Positions 36,864 to 46,032 of a stretch of 64,000 nt of DNA are shown here, in pieces (position 1 is the stretch's first letter; every line of letters starts with the position of its first letter). Source of the DNA: FEN-1219 sp963728995 (lineage in GTDB: Bacteria; Pseudomonadota; Gammaproteobacteria; Steroidobacterales; Rariloculaceae); contig CAVSMD010000004.1 of assembly GCA_963728995.1 (NCBI GenBank), forward strand, positions 186,001 through 250,000, written 5' to 3'. Under the pieces are notes generated by a model. The model saw only the letters and a program-made list of their open reading frames with translations. It was not told where the DNA came from and ran no database searches. The position numbers and the translations under genes were made by a program.

Positions 36864-36950
36864 CCGCGGGGAGCCCTGCTTCAGGCCCGATACGGCGAGT
36901 GCCTGAACTTACGCCCGTACAGCCGGATCCGACGAACATAGGAGTCTTGC

Positions 36951-37691
36951 ATGATCACCAACACCGAGTCCGGCACGAACGTCGAGGAAGTGGCCAGCGG
37001 CATCTTCCGGATCAACACACCGGTGGCGATCCCGGGCGCCGGCAAGTTCAACTTCAATCAGTATCTGATCGTCGATGACGAGCCTTTGCTGTTTCACACG
37101 GGTCAGCGTGGGCTGTTCCCCCTGGTACGGGAGGCGATCGGCACCGTGCTGCCTCTGGAGACGCTGCGCTACGTGGCGTTCTCGCACTTCGAGGCCGACG
37201 AATGCGGTGCACTGAACGACTTCCTGGACGCGGCACCGAAAGCCGAGCCGGTCTGCAGTGCCATCGCCGCCATGACCTCGATCGGCGACTTTGCGATTCG
37301 CCCGCCGCGCACGCTCGCCGACGGCGCCGAGCTCGCACTCGGACGCCACACGATCCGCTGGCTCGATACGCCGCACCTGCCGCATGGCTGGGAGTCGGGC
37401 CTGATCTTCGAGACGACGACGCGGACGCTGTTCTCCGGCGACCTGTTCACCCAGGGCGGCTCAGGCAAAACGGCGTTGACGACCGGCGATATCCTCGGCC
37501 CCAGCGAGGCTTTCCGCCGGTCGATGGATTACTACTCGCACTCGCCGCAGACCGGCGCTCTGCTCGAGCGGCTGGCCGCCCACGAGCCGAGCACGCTCGC
37601 CTGCATGCACGGCAGCGCCTGGCGCGGCGACGGCGCCGGGCTGCTGCGCCAGCTCGCCACCACGGTGCAGGCGGTGAGCGCTTCGGGCTGA
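36951..37691 (+). CDS. MBL-fold metallo-hydrolase (ODP-like)
   Basis: A 246-residue metallo-beta-lactamase fold protein. The first metal loop is SHFEADECG, where the usual HxHxDH is changed to HxExDE, as in the oxygen-binding di-iron (ODP) group of flavodiiron proteins; further ligands are in DTPHLPHGWESG, FSGDLFTQGG and MHGSAW. Those residues suit a di-iron centre rather than zinc. It lacks a flavodoxin domain. An AGGAG site precedes ATG 36951. It could be an oxygen or NO sensor/reductase component; that is inference. Confidence 0.85.
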   Translation: MITNTESGTNVEEVASGIFRINTPVAIPGAGKFNFNQYLIVDDEPLLFHTGQRGLFPLVREAIGTVLPLETLRYVAFSHFEADECGALNDFLDAAPKAEPVCSAIAAMTSIGDFAIRPPRTLADGAELALGRHTIRWLDTPHLPHGWESGLIFETTTRTLFSGDLFTQGGSGKTALTTGDILGPSEAFRRSMDYYSHSPQTGALLERLAAHEPSTLACMHGSAWRGDGAGLLRQLATTVQAVSASG

Positions 37692-37699
37692 GCTCCCGG

Positions 37700-37726
37700 G
37701 CGGGCCGGTCGAGCGGACCGGCCCGC
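37700..37726. terminator. Strong hairpin between convergent genes
   Basis: GCGGGCCGGTC pairs perfectly with GACCGGCCCGC across a 5-base loop, 9 bases after the MBL-fold gene and facing the lipoprotein gene at 37752. No T-run follows. Likely a shared terminator. Confidence 0.65.
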
Positions 37727-37751
37727 TGCGCGGGGCACCGCTTTCGGTGAG

Positions 37752-38132
37752 TCATTCGACGAGCGACACCGCCTCGAACGCGAGTCCCGGATGCCCGCCG
37801 CGGCTCTCCACGAGCGCGTTCATCTCGGCCCAGATCTTGCGAATCGCAGGCGGGGCGGCGTCGGGAATGCTGGGATCCCGCCAGGTGAAAACGTCGACGA
37901 AGTACACCTTGCCCGTGTCGTCCGTGCCACGCAGCGTGACGTGCGGGGTCTCGACCAGCAGGTTCAGGTCGGTCGCGGCTCGCCAATGACTTGCGATGAC
38001 ACGTGCGAGCTCGGCCTCGGCGCCGGACTTCGCACGAAACGTCACGAGCACCGTTTCGGGGTGCCCTGGGGGAGCGTGCGAGCAAGCAACGAGGGAGACA
38101 CTGCAGATGAGGCGCACGATGAAACGCTTCAC
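37752..38132 (-). CDS. Lipoprotein with antibiotic-biosynthesis-monooxygenase-like fold
   Basis: A 126-residue protein with a lipoprotein signal peptide (lipobox LVAC, Cys17). The mature part (TVLVTFRAKSGAEAELARVIASHW, then YFVDVFTWRDP and a terminal helix) has the ferredoxin-like beta-alpha-beta layout of the dimeric ABM/EthD barrel. Small proteins of this group bind or oxidise ring compounds, but an exported lipoprotein form is unusual, and no function can be assigned. Confidence 0.65.
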   Translation of the reverse strand: MKRFIVRLICSVSLVACSHAPPGHPETVLVTFRAKSGAEAELARVIASHWRAATDLNLLVETPHVTLRGTDDTGKVYFVDVFTWRDPSIPDAAPPAIRKIWAEMNALVESRGGHPGLAFEAVSLVE

Positions 38133-38394
38133 GACACCTCCTTGGGTACGCCTGCCTCAGTCCTGGAGTCGTAGCGTACCGGCCCGCAGCGACAAATTAC
38201 CCTCCCCCGCCGGCATCCTCGTCCGGAGGAGCTCGGCCGGCCTCTTGCGCCCCTCCCGGCCGATGGCGGAGCATCGCGGTGCCGGGGTCGCCCGACGATG
38301 TTCGTGATGTAGCGCTCAGAACGCGGTCGTGACCATTGGAAATGATGGGATCAGCCCACAGCTCCCATACGATCGGCTCGGCGGGGGGCCCTGC

Positions 38395-38658
38395 ATGAAC
38401 ATCCTTTTGCTGGCGCGTGATGTCACGTTGACGGCGGGCGGAATCGCGCTCTTCATATTTCTCCTCTACCGAGTCGTCCGCTGGGCGAGAGCGCGGACCC
38501 ACGGCGCCTATGTGCTCGGCGCATTGATCATTCCGCTCGGCGGAATAGGCAACGTTGGCGATCCCGACTTTCGAATGGTCGACGAAGCGAAGCAGCTCAA
38601 GCAGCAGGAAGAGGACGACCCGGGGGACCCTCCGGACCCCGACAGCGAGCCATCCTGA
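38395..38658 (+). CDS. Small membrane protein of unknown function
   Basis: An 87-residue protein from ATG 38395 with two hydrophobic segments (LTAGGIALFIFLLYRVV and YVLGALIIPLGGIGNVGD) and an acidic, proline-rich tail (EEDDPGDPPDPDSEPS). The frame extends to 38329, but the extra residues are hydrophilic and lie in an intergenic region. It converges with the FHA gene, sharing a small hairpin. No family recognised. Confidence 0.5.
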   Translation: MNILLLARDVTLTAGGIALFIFLLYRVVRWARARTHGAYVLGALIIPLGGIGNVGDPDFRMVDEAKQLKQQEEDDPGDPPDPDSEPS

Positions 38659-38670
38659 GCTGCGGCTCAG
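38655..38670. terminator. Small hairpin spanning two convergent stops
   Basis: CTGAGC-TGCG-GCTCAG is a perfect 6-bp stem with a tetraloop that overlaps the last codons of both the small membrane protein and the FHA gene. Weak terminator candidate. Confidence 0.35.
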
Positions 38671-40376
38671 TGGCCGGCGTCGACGAACTTCAGCTCTAGC
38701 TCGCTCGCGAGGCTCACGACGTCGCCGTCCCGCAGCACACAGCGTTTCACGCGACTCGCGTTCACGAAAATGCCGTTCTTGCTGCCGATGTCCTCGATCG
38801 TGGTCGCGATGCCGCGCGTGCTGATTCTTGCGTGCAGCCGGCTGATGAAGTGGCTCGAGATCCGAATGTCGCTGCTCTTGCCGCGGCCGATCGTCATCTC
38901 GCTTTTCGAAAGCGGATAGCTCACGTCCTCGCCGCCGACCGATCCGACGAGCTTCGGCGCCCGCTCGCCGCTGTCGGCCCGCTCCGCGGCCGTCAAGAAG
39001 CTCTCGACCGACAGCAGCTCCGTCGGGTCGGCATCGACGCTCGGCACCGGAGCATCGGATACGACGCCGGCCGTGGCGCTCGAGCCGATGCGCCGCTCGA
39101 GCTCGGCGAGGCTCGCGCCGAGATCGTTGATGCGGTGGACGCTGCGCTGCAGCAAGTCCACGCTCGTGCTCTTCACTTTGAGCTCGGCCGCGAGCTGCGT
39201 CGCGAGTTGGGCCTCCTCCTCGATCTGCACGCGACTCTGCGCAAGCTCCGCTTCCCGCTCGGCGAGCCGCTGCTCGAGGGCAGCAAGACGCTCCGCCGCC
39301 GCGGATCGATCCGCCGTGAGCTGCGCCTCGAGTGCGGCGAGCGCGCCGCTCTTCTCGGCGGCCGTGGCCTCGAGCGTCGCGATCAACGTGCGATCGGCGT
39401 TCGTGGTCGCGAGCAGCTGCTCGTGCTCTGCGACCCGCTGGGCGAGCTCGGCTCTCAGCCGCTCGAGGGCCGCGAGTTGCTCGTCGAGGCTACGCTGCAG
39501 AGCTCCATACGCCGCCTCGCGTTCTTTGCGCCGCTCGCCGAGCTCGGAGTTTTGCGACTCGAGATCCGTGAGCTTTTGCTCGAGGTCGCGCTTTACCCGA
39601 AGACCTTCCTCGATCGTGACCTCGCGCGTCTTCAGCCCGCGCTCGAGCCGAAGAATCACGCTCTTTTGCTCGGCGATCTCGTCCTTCAGGCTCGACCAGC
39701 TGTGCGCTCGGCCGTCGATGTACGTCTCGAGCTCCTGGAGTCGCTCGGTCATGGTTGCTTGCGCGCGCAGCAGCGCCTCGTTCCGGCTCGCGAGCGCGGC
39801 CACCTCGGCCCGCTCGCGCTCGATCGCGGCGTTCAGACCACCGACCTCCGCTCGCGCGGCCGCCAGCTCGCGTTGCGCGGCCTGCAGCTCGACGCCGGCC
39901 GCGTTGAGCGCGCCGACGTCGCGCTCGTGCGCTGCACCGCGCGACTCGAGCTGGGCACCCAGCTTCGTGATCGTTGCATTTTTGTCCGTCAGCGTTCGCT
40001 CGAGGGCGGCGCACGCCGCGACGCTGCGTTCGAGCTGCACGCCGCGATCAGCCATGGCCGCTTCCTGCGCGGCCACCTCGTCCCGCAAGCCGGCGATCAG
40101 GGCGTCCTTGGCGTTGAAGCCCTGCTCGACTTGCTGCCATCGATCGTGCAACCGAGCAATCTCGGCTTCGAGGTGCGCGAGCCAACCCGACACCTGGGCG
40201 TCGTCCCCGCCGCCCGGATCCGCGGGCACGTCGTGGACGTCGTGCTGCACGCCGTTCAATACCGGCAACGTCCCGGTGGAGTCCTCCAGGGTGTCGAACA
40301 GCACCGGGTATTGGCCGGTGGTCGCATCGTCGCCGTGGTAACGCTCGCCCGCGAGATCATTCTTATCGTTATTCAT
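38667..40376 (-). CDS. Coiled-coil protein with C-terminal FHA domain
   Basis: A 569-residue cytoplasmic protein. Residues about 60-430 are a nearly continuous coiled coil rich in Ala, Glu, Leu and Arg, and the last 100 residues form a forkhead-associated domain (PLSKSEMTIGRGKSSDIRI, then HFISRLHARIS and GSKNGIFVN) that binds phosphothreonine peptides. All key FHA residues (GR, S-x-x-H, N-G) are present. It should be a scaffold in Ser/Thr kinase signalling, chromosome or division control. Start at ATG 40376, nine bases after an in-frame GTG. Divergent from hemA. Confidence 0.85.
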   Translation of the reverse strand: MNNDKNDLAGERYHGDDATTGQYPVLFDTLEDSTGTLPVLNGVQHDVHDVPADPGGGDDAQVSGWLAHLEAEIARLHDRWQQVEQGFNAKDALIAGLRDEVAAQEAAMADRGVQLERSVAACAALERTLTDKNATITKLGAQLESRGAAHERDVGALNAAGVELQAAQRELAAARAEVGGLNAAIERERAEVAALASRNEALLRAQATMTERLQELETYIDGRAHSWSSLKDEIAEQKSVILRLERGLKTREVTIEEGLRVKRDLEQKLTDLESQNSELGERRKEREAAYGALQRSLDEQLAALERLRAELAQRVAEHEQLLATTNADRTLIATLEATAAEKSGALAALEAQLTADRSAAAERLAALEQRLAEREAELAQSRVQIEEEAQLATQLAAELKVKSTSVDLLQRSVHRINDLGASLAELERRIGSSATAGVVSDAPVPSVDADPTELLSVESFLTAAERADSGERAPKLVGSVGGEDVSYPLSKSEMTIGRGKSSDIRISSHFISRLHARISTRGIATTIEDIGSKNGIFVNASRVKRCVLRDGDVVSLASELELKFVDAGH

Positions 40377-40706
40377 GGCGGTCACGCTCCGCGCCTGGCC
40401 CGCGATCGGGTCGACGCCGGGTTATTGTTGGTGAAGGTGCGCCCGTGCGAACTCCATCACGAAATAGGTATAACCGACCGTGACGCAGTTCACCAATGGA
40501 CATAAAAAGCCGGGCAACGCCTGAACGCCGTGGCCACGGGGCTGGCGGCCCGGCTGCCGGCCGGCGCGGCCTTCCAAGCCGCCTCGGGCAAGTGCAGGGA
40601 AATCGGCCGGATCGAGAAGCCCGTCCGGCGCCGTGACACGGCTGTGACAAAACGACGCCGGCCGCGCAGCTACGCTGGGTGACCCGTTCCGTCAGGTGAG
40701 GCACCG
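40377..40706. other. Intergenic region between FHA gene and hemA
   Basis: About 330 bases without a gene. It must contain two divergent promoters. I can see a CGTGGCCACG palindrome near 40530 and two TGACA-like words near 40633-40650, but no convincing -35/-10 pair and no RNA gene. Confidence 0.5.
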
Positions 40707-42059
40707 TTGCTCGAACATCTCGGTCTCGTCGGCGTGTCATGGCGCAAGGACGGTAGCGAGGCGCTGGCCGAGTTTGCGCTCGCGCCCGAGGCCGCCGCCG
40801 AACGGCTCAAGGCTTTCGCGCAGCGCCTGCAGCTCGCCGAGCTCGCGTATCTGTCGACTTGCAATCGTGTCGAGCTGATTTTCGCGCGTAGCGACCGCAC
40901 GCCGGTGCAGGACCTGCGCCGCGAGGCATTCCAGCTGCTGACGGGACGCGCCGCGAGCCAGGGCGAAGCCGAGCGGCGGTTGCGCGCGTGGCAGGGGGAA
41001 GGTGCAGCCGAGCATCTGTTCCTCACGGCGGCCGGGCTCGACTCGGCGTGCGTCGGGGAAACCGAGATCGTGGGCCAGGTGCGCTTTTGCCAGGAGCGCG
41101 CGCTCGAGCTCGGGCTATGCGGTCCGAGTCTCGGGCTCGTGTTCGAGGAAGCGCTGCGGATCGCAGGCCGCGTGCGCGGCGGCACGAGGCTCGCCGAAGG
41201 GCGCGTATCGCTGGCCGAGATTGCGGTGCAGCATTTGCGCGAGCGAGTCGCGCGCACGCCGGGCCGCGTCGCACTCCTCGGCGTGTCGCCGATGACCGAG
41301 CGCGCCGCCGTCTCGCTCGCGCAGGCCGGCCTCGACTTCACCGTCGTGAACCGCACGGCGGAGAAGGCAGCCGCGCTCGCGGCTCGCCACCACGCTCGGC
41401 ATCAGAGCCTCGAAGCCTTTCGGCGAGAGCCACCCGCCGTCGAAGCCTTGCTGACGGCCACGGGCGCGGGCGAGCCGATCCTGTCGCTGGCCGCGCTCGA
41501 GCGCCTTGCCGCGCATACGCCGAGCGGCGAGCCGCCGCTGATCATCGACATGGCCGTGCCGGGCGACGTCGCGGCCGCCGCCTGCGAAAAGCTCTCGATC
41601 CCGCGAATCGGCATGGACGAGATCGTCCGGCACGCGGAGCAGAACCGCGCGGCGCGGCTCCTCGAGGCCGCACCCGCGCGCGAGCAGGTGGATCAAGCCC
41701 TCGATCAGCTGCAGGACCGATTCACCGAGCGTTACTACGGGCCGTTGTTCGGCGCGCTGCAGAGCCGCTATCGCCGGACAGCGCAGGAAGGCGTGAATCG
41801 CTTGTTGAAGAAGGAGCTCAAGGGTCTTGGCGAAACGGAGCGCGCCGCGATCCACACATGGACCGAGGTGCTTGCGCGCCGGTTCGCGCACATTCCGTGT
41901 CTCGGCCTGCGCGGCCTGTTGCACGACGGCCCGGACGGCTCGATCGAAGCCTTCTTGAGCGGCCTCGAGCCGGAGTTCGCCGACGAGCTGCGGGCCGCGC
42001 TCCAGGGTGTCGCGGCCGCCCCGCCGAACGACGACGACGCCGGCGAGCTGCAGGCATGA
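40707..42059 (+). CDS. hemA: Glutamyl-tRNA reductase
   Basis: A 450-residue enzyme making glutamate-1-semialdehyde from glutamyl-tRNA with NADPH, the first committed step of C5-pathway tetrapyrrole synthesis. The catalytic cysteine is Cys52 in STCNRVE; GLDSACVGETEIVGQ is the tRNA/substrate region; the NADPH domain carries VALLGVSPM, and the C-terminal dimerisation domain is intact. The start is TTG 40707 (AGGTGAGG upstream), giving LEHLGLVGVSW; no ATG lies nearby. It opens an operon in which hemC, hemD, hemB and hemL overlap end to end. Confidence 0.97.
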   Translation: MLEHLGLVGVSWRKDGSEALAEFALAPEAAAERLKAFAQRLQLAELAYLSTCNRVELIFARSDRTPVQDLRREAFQLLTGRAASQGEAERRLRAWQGEGAAEHLFLTAAGLDSACVGETEIVGQVRFCQERALELGLCGPSLGLVFEEALRIAGRVRGGTRLAEGRVSLAEIAVQHLRERVARTPGRVALLGVSPMTERAAVSLAQAGLDFTVVNRTAEKAAALAARHHARHQSLEAFRREPPAVEALLTATGAGEPILSLAALERLAAHTPSGEPPLIIDMAVPGDVAAAACEKLSIPRIGMDEIVRHAEQNRAARLLEAAPAREQVDQALDQLQDRFTERYYGPLFGALQSRYRRTAQEGVNRLLKKELKGLGETERAAIHTWTEVLARRFAHIPCLGLRGLLHDGPDGSIEAFLSGLEPEFADELRAALQGVAAAPPNDDDAGELQA

Positions 42060-42982
42060 GCGCTCGCCCGCACCTTCGGCTCGGCACGCGCGGCTCCGAG
42101 CTCGCCCGCACGCAGTCGGGCACCGTGGCGGCCAGCCTGGCGGCGGCGGGCTTCGACGTCGAGCTGACGATCATCAAGACGTCGGGCGATCAGAATCAGA
42201 CGGCGCTATTCGGCTCGATCGGCCCGCAGGGCGTGTTCGTGCGCGAGATCGAGCAGGCGCTCGTCGAAGGTCGCATCGAGCTCGCCGTGCATTCGTTCAA
42301 GGATCTGCCGACGACGTCACCGCCCGAGCTGACGGTCGCGGCCGTGCCCGCCCGCGTCGACCCGGCGGACTTGCTGCTCGTGCGCCGCGCGGCGCTCGCC
42401 GGCGCCACGACCGACTGGCTGCCGCTCGCGGCCGGCGCCCGGGTCGGCACGGCATCGGCGCGCAGGCGCGTGTGGCTGCAGCACTTTCGCTCGGATCTCA
42501 AGATCGAGCCGCTGCGCGGCAACGTGCCGACGCGGCTGCGCAAATTGACCGAAGGTGCATTCGACGCGATCGTGCTCGCGGCGGCAGGCGTCGAGCGGCT
42601 GATGGCCGAGCAACGGCTCGGTGAGCTCGGAGACGTTGCCGTGCTGCGGCTCGATCCCGAGCGCTTCGTGCCCGCGCCGGCCCAAGGCGCACTGGCCCTG
42701 CAGTGCCGGCGCGACGACGCGCGCGTGCTCGCCGCGCTTGCGACGATCGATCACGCCCCCAGTCATGCCGCCGTGCTCGCGGAGCGCGACGCGCTTGCGC
42801 GCGCCGAAGGCGGCTGCGACGTGGCGTTCGGCGCGTATTGCGTGGGTCGCGGCGGCATGCACGAGCTGCTCGCGATGCACGAGCGAAACGGCACGGTGCG
42901 CAGCGCCCGCGTTCGCGGCCCCGACCCCGGCACGCTCGGCGCAACCGCCTGGGCCCTCCTCGATGCCGGAGCCGCACCGTGA
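42056..42982 (+). CDS. hemC: Porphobilinogen deaminase (hydroxymethylbilane synthase)
   Basis: A 308-residue enzyme that joins four porphobilinogens into hydroxymethylbilane. LRLGTRGSELARTQS is the start, HSFKDLPT holds a conserved lysine/aspartate pair, GTASARRR and RGNVPTRL bind substrate, and the dipyrromethane-carrying cysteine is in AEGGCDVAFGAYC. The ATG overlaps the hemA stop (ATGA), and the stop overlaps the hemD GTG. Confidence 0.96.
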   Translation: MSARPHLRLGTRGSELARTQSGTVAASLAAAGFDVELTIIKTSGDQNQTALFGSIGPQGVFVREIEQALVEGRIELAVHSFKDLPTTSPPELTVAAVPARVDPADLLLVRRAALAGATTDWLPLAAGARVGTASARRRVWLQHFRSDLKIEPLRGNVPTRLRKLTEGAFDAIVLAAAGVERLMAEQRLGELGDVAVLRLDPERFVPAPAQGALALQCRRDDARVLAALATIDHAPSHAAVLAERDALARAEGGCDVAFGAYCVGRGGMHELLAMHERNGTVRSARVRGPDPGTLGATAWALLDAGAAP

Positions 42983-43725
42983 CACCGGCCGCCGCTGCCG
43001 GCGCGGGCCGCCGCGTGCTGCTGACGCGCAGCGAGGAAGACTGCCGCGAGTGGGCCGAGCGGCTCACCGCTGCCGGCGCCCTGCCCGTCGTTCTACCCTG
43101 CATTCAGTGCGAGACGATCGACACGCCCCCGCTACGCCGGGCGCTGGCCGCGGCGCTCGCCGACGCCGCTTGGCTCGTCTTCACGTCGCGCCGCGGTGTC
43201 GAGGCGTTCACCGCGCTCGGTGGAGCCGTGCCCGCGCAGACCAAGATCGCCGTGGTCGGCGCGGGCACCGCCGCGGCCGCGGAGCGGAGTCTCGGGCGCG
43301 TGGACCTCGTGGGCGGCGGCGGCACCGCCGCTCTGCTCGCCGAAAGCTTGCTGGCGAGCGGCGCGCTCGCGCACGCGCCCCGCGTGCTGCTGCCGCTGGC
43401 CGAGAACGCGGGCGACACGCTCGAGCGCGCGCTGTCGGCCGCCGGCGCGCGCTGCACGCGGCTCGACGTCTACCGCACCGTTCCGGCGCCACCGGCGCGG
43501 GCGAAGCGCGCAATGTCGTCGCTCGGCGCGGATAATGTGATCTTGGCGAGCCCCACGGCCGTCACGGGCTTTACGAACCAGGTTCTCGTCGACATGCCGA
43601 TCGAGCTGTTCACGATCGGGCCGTCGACGTCGGCCGCCGCGCGAACGGCGGGGCTCACCGTGACTGCCGAGGCGCGCACGCCGAGTCTCGACGGAATCTT
43701 GGAGGCCATGCAATGGCAGAAATGA
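42979..43725 (+). CDS. hemD: Uroporphyrinogen-III synthase
   Basis: A 248-residue enzyme that closes hydroxymethylbilane into uroporphyrinogen III. The family is poorly conserved in sequence, but VLLTRSEEDCREW, AWLVFTSRRGVEAF, KIAVVGAGTA, LDVYRTV and ASPTAV are in the right order and spacing for the two-domain fold. Start at GTG 42979 within the hemC stop; the end overlaps hemB by 13 bases. Confidence 0.93.
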   Translation: MTPAAAAGAGRRVLLTRSEEDCREWAERLTAAGALPVVLPCIQCETIDTPPLRRALAAALADAAWLVFTSRRGVEAFTALGGAVPAQTKIAVVGAGTAAAAERSLGRVDLVGGGGTAALLAESLLASGALAHAPRVLLPLAENAGDTLERALSAAGARCTRLDVYRTVPAPPARAKRAMSSLGADNVILASPTAVTGFTNQVLVDMPIELFTIGPSTSAAARTAGLTVTAEARTPSLDGILEAMQWQK

Positions 43726-44717
43726 TCGTCACGACGCCGGGGCGAACGCGCCTGCGACGCCTGCGCCGCACGCGGACGCTGCGCAATCTCGTCGCGGAGA
43801 CGACCGTCGACGCGGAGCACCTGATCATGCCGCACTTCGTGGTGCCGGCGCGGCGCGCCAACGAGCCGATCTCGTCGATGCCCGGCATCGCGCAGATGGG
43901 CCTCGAGAACGTCGTGCGACAGATCGGCAAGGATCTCGACCTCGGCATCCGCGCCGTGCTGCTGTTCGGCCATCCCGAGCACGGCGGCAAGACGCCGGAC
44001 GGCCGGGCGGCCGCGGCCGCCAACGGCGCCGTGCAGAAGACCTGCGAGCGGCTGAAGCACGACTTCGGCGACGACCTGATCGTCATGACCGACGTGTGCC
44101 TGTGCGCGTACACCGACCATGGTCACTGCGGCATCTTGACGACGGCCGGCCGCGTGCTGAACGACGAGTCGCTGCTGCCGCTCGTGAACATGGCCGTGAG
44201 CCATGCGCGCGCCGGCGCCGACGTCGTCGCCCCGTCGGACATGATGGACGGCCGCGTCGCTGCGATTCGCGATGCGCTCGACGACGCGGCATGCGAGGAC
44301 ACGCTGCTGATGTCGTACGCCGTGAAGTTCGCGTCCGCGTATTACGGACCGTTCCGCGAGGCCGCCGACTCCACGCCCGCCATGGGCGACCGGCAGAGCT
44401 ACCAGATGGATTGCCGCAACGGTCGCGAGGCCGTGCGCGAAGCATTGCTCGATGTCGAAGAAGGCGCCGACTGGCTCATGGTGAAGCCGGCGCTGCCGTA
44501 TCTCGACGTGATCCGCGCCGTGCGCGAGGCGAGCCGCCTGCCGCTGTCCGCGTACAACGTCTCGGGCGAGTACTCGGCCGTGAAGGCCGCGGCGGCGAAC
44601 GGCTGGCTGGACGAGGCGCGGGTGGTGCGCGAGAACTTGCTCGCGATCCGCCGCGCCGGCGCCGACCAGGTCATCACCTACCACGCGCGCGATGCGCTGA
44701 AGGGAGGGTGGCTGTGA
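43713..44717 (+). CDS. hemB: Delta-aminolevulinic acid dehydratase (porphobilinogen synthase)
   Basis: A 334-residue enzyme that condenses two 5-aminolevulinates. The metal-binding cysteines of the zinc type are present in DVCLCAYTDHGHCG, the two Schiff-base lysines in MSYAVKFAS and WLMVKPALPYLD, and RLRRLRRT starts the arm. Regular length. It overlaps hemD and its TGA overlaps the GTG proposed for hemL. Confidence 0.96.
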   Translation: MAEMIVTTPGRTRLRRLRRTRTLRNLVAETTVDAEHLIMPHFVVPARRANEPISSMPGIAQMGLENVVRQIGKDLDLGIRAVLLFGHPEHGGKTPDGRAAAAANGAVQKTCERLKHDFGDDLIVMTDVCLCAYTDHGHCGILTTAGRVLNDESLLPLVNMAVSHARAGADVVAPSDMMDGRVAAIRDALDDAACEDTLLMSYAVKFASAYYGPFREAADSTPAMGDRQSYQMDCRNGREAVREALLDVEEGADWLMVKPALPYLDVIRAVREASRLPLSAYNVSGEYSAVKAAAANGWLDEARVVRENLLAIRRAGADQVITYHARDALKGGWL

Positions 44718-46028
44718 GACCGCTGGGCGCTACCACCCAAGCACGCGCAGAGCGAGGCGTGGTTCGAGCGCGCGAAGAAGGTCACGCCGGGCGGCGTGAA
44801 CTCGCCCGTGCGCGCGTTCGGCAGCGTCGGCGGCACACCGCTCGTGATCCGCTCGGCCGCGGGCGCCACGATCATCGACGCCGACGGGCGCGAGTATCTC
44901 GATTTCGTCGGCTCGTGGGGGCCGCTGATCCTGGGGCACGCGCATCCGAAGATCGTCGCCGCCGTCGAGGCCGCGTGCCGGCGAGGCACGTCGTACGGCG
45001 CGCCGTGCCAGCCCGAGATCGAGCTGGCCGAGGAGGTCGTGGCAGCGTACCCCGGCGTCGATCAGGTGCGGTTCGTGTCGTCCGGCACCGAGGCCGTGAT
45101 GAGCGCCGTGCGGCTGGCGCGCGGCGCAACCGGCCGCGATCTCGTCGTGAAATTCTCGGGTTGCTATCACGGCCACGTCGACTACTTGCTCGTGGCCGCG
45201 GGCTCCGGGCTCGCGACCTTCGGCCAGCCCTCCTCGAAGGGCGTGCCGAACGACCTCACGGCGCTGACGCGCGTGCTGCCGCTCGATGACGCAGCCGCGG
45301 CCGAGCGGCTGTTCGCCGCCGAGGGCGACCGGATCGCGTGCGTGATCATAGAGCCCGTGCCGGCCAACAACGGCCTGCTGCTGCAACGACCTGCGTTCCT
45401 GCAAACGCTTCGCGCGCTGTGCACCAAGCACGGTGCGCTGCTGATCTTCGACGAGGTCATCACGGGCTTTCGGCTCGGCGCCGGCGGCGCCGCGGCGCTC
45501 TACGGCATCAAGCCGGATCTCGCAACGTTCGGCAAAGTCATCGGCGGTGGCATGCCGGTCGGCGGCTTCGCCGGTCCGCGGCGCATCATGCAGCAGCTCT
45601 CGCCCGAGGGCGGCGTGTATCAGGCCGGCACGCTGTCCGGCAATCCGGTCGCGATGACCGCGGGCCTCACGACACTGCGCATGCTGCAGAAGGAAGACGG
45701 CTGGAAACGGCTGGAGGCGCTCGGCGCGTATCTGGAGGAGATGCTCGGTCCCGTATTGGCCGAGGCGCCCGTAAAGGCCACGCTCTGCCGGCTCGGCTCC
45801 ATGTTCTGGATCGCCTGGTTGACCGACACCGCCCCACGCTCCGCCGAAGCGCTCGAGCAAGGGGCGGCGGCCGTCTATGCCGGCGTGTTCCATTCGCTGC
45901 TCGATCAGGCCATAACGCTCGCGCCCTCGGCCTTCGAGATTGCGTTCCTCTCGCTCGCGCATACGCGCCGCGATATCGACCGGCTCGCCGAAGGGCTCCG
46001 CGCGGCGCTCGTCACCCTGCCGCATTGA
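44714..46028 (+). CDS. hemL: Glutamate-1-semialdehyde 2,1-aminomutase (frameshifted at N-terminus)
   Basis: A PLP enzyme converting glutamate-1-semialdehyde to 5-aminolevulinate. Family landmarks are TPGGVNSPVRAF, FVGSWGPLILGHAHP, SSGTEAVMSAVRLAR, the cofactor strand IFDEVITGFRLG, the PLP lysine in FGKVIGGGMPVGGF and GTLSGNPVAMTAG. The frame that continues upstream of GTG 44796 encodes the expected KHAQSEAWFERAKK, but it has no start codon and runs into the hemB stop. A GTG at 44714 (overlapping that stop) would serve if one extra base near 44729 is ignored, giving 437 residues. Probably an error rather than a dead gene, since haem synthesis needs it. Confidence 0.9.
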
Positions 46029-46032
46029 CGTC

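Noticed and set aside
38832..40505. A 557-codon plus-strand open frame opposite the FHA gene
   Set aside because: Mirror frame of a coiled coil; repetitive leucine/arginine composition without a ribosome site or domain.
40530..40650. Possible small RNA or riboswitch ahead of hemA
   Set aside because: A short palindrome and TGACA words are present, but no conserved RNA structure that I know and no promoter-terminator pair.
44714..44796. Programmed ribosomal frameshift at the start of hemL
   Set aside because: No slippery heptamer or following structure is seen, and similar one-base breaks occur in unrelated genes, so sequence error is simpler.
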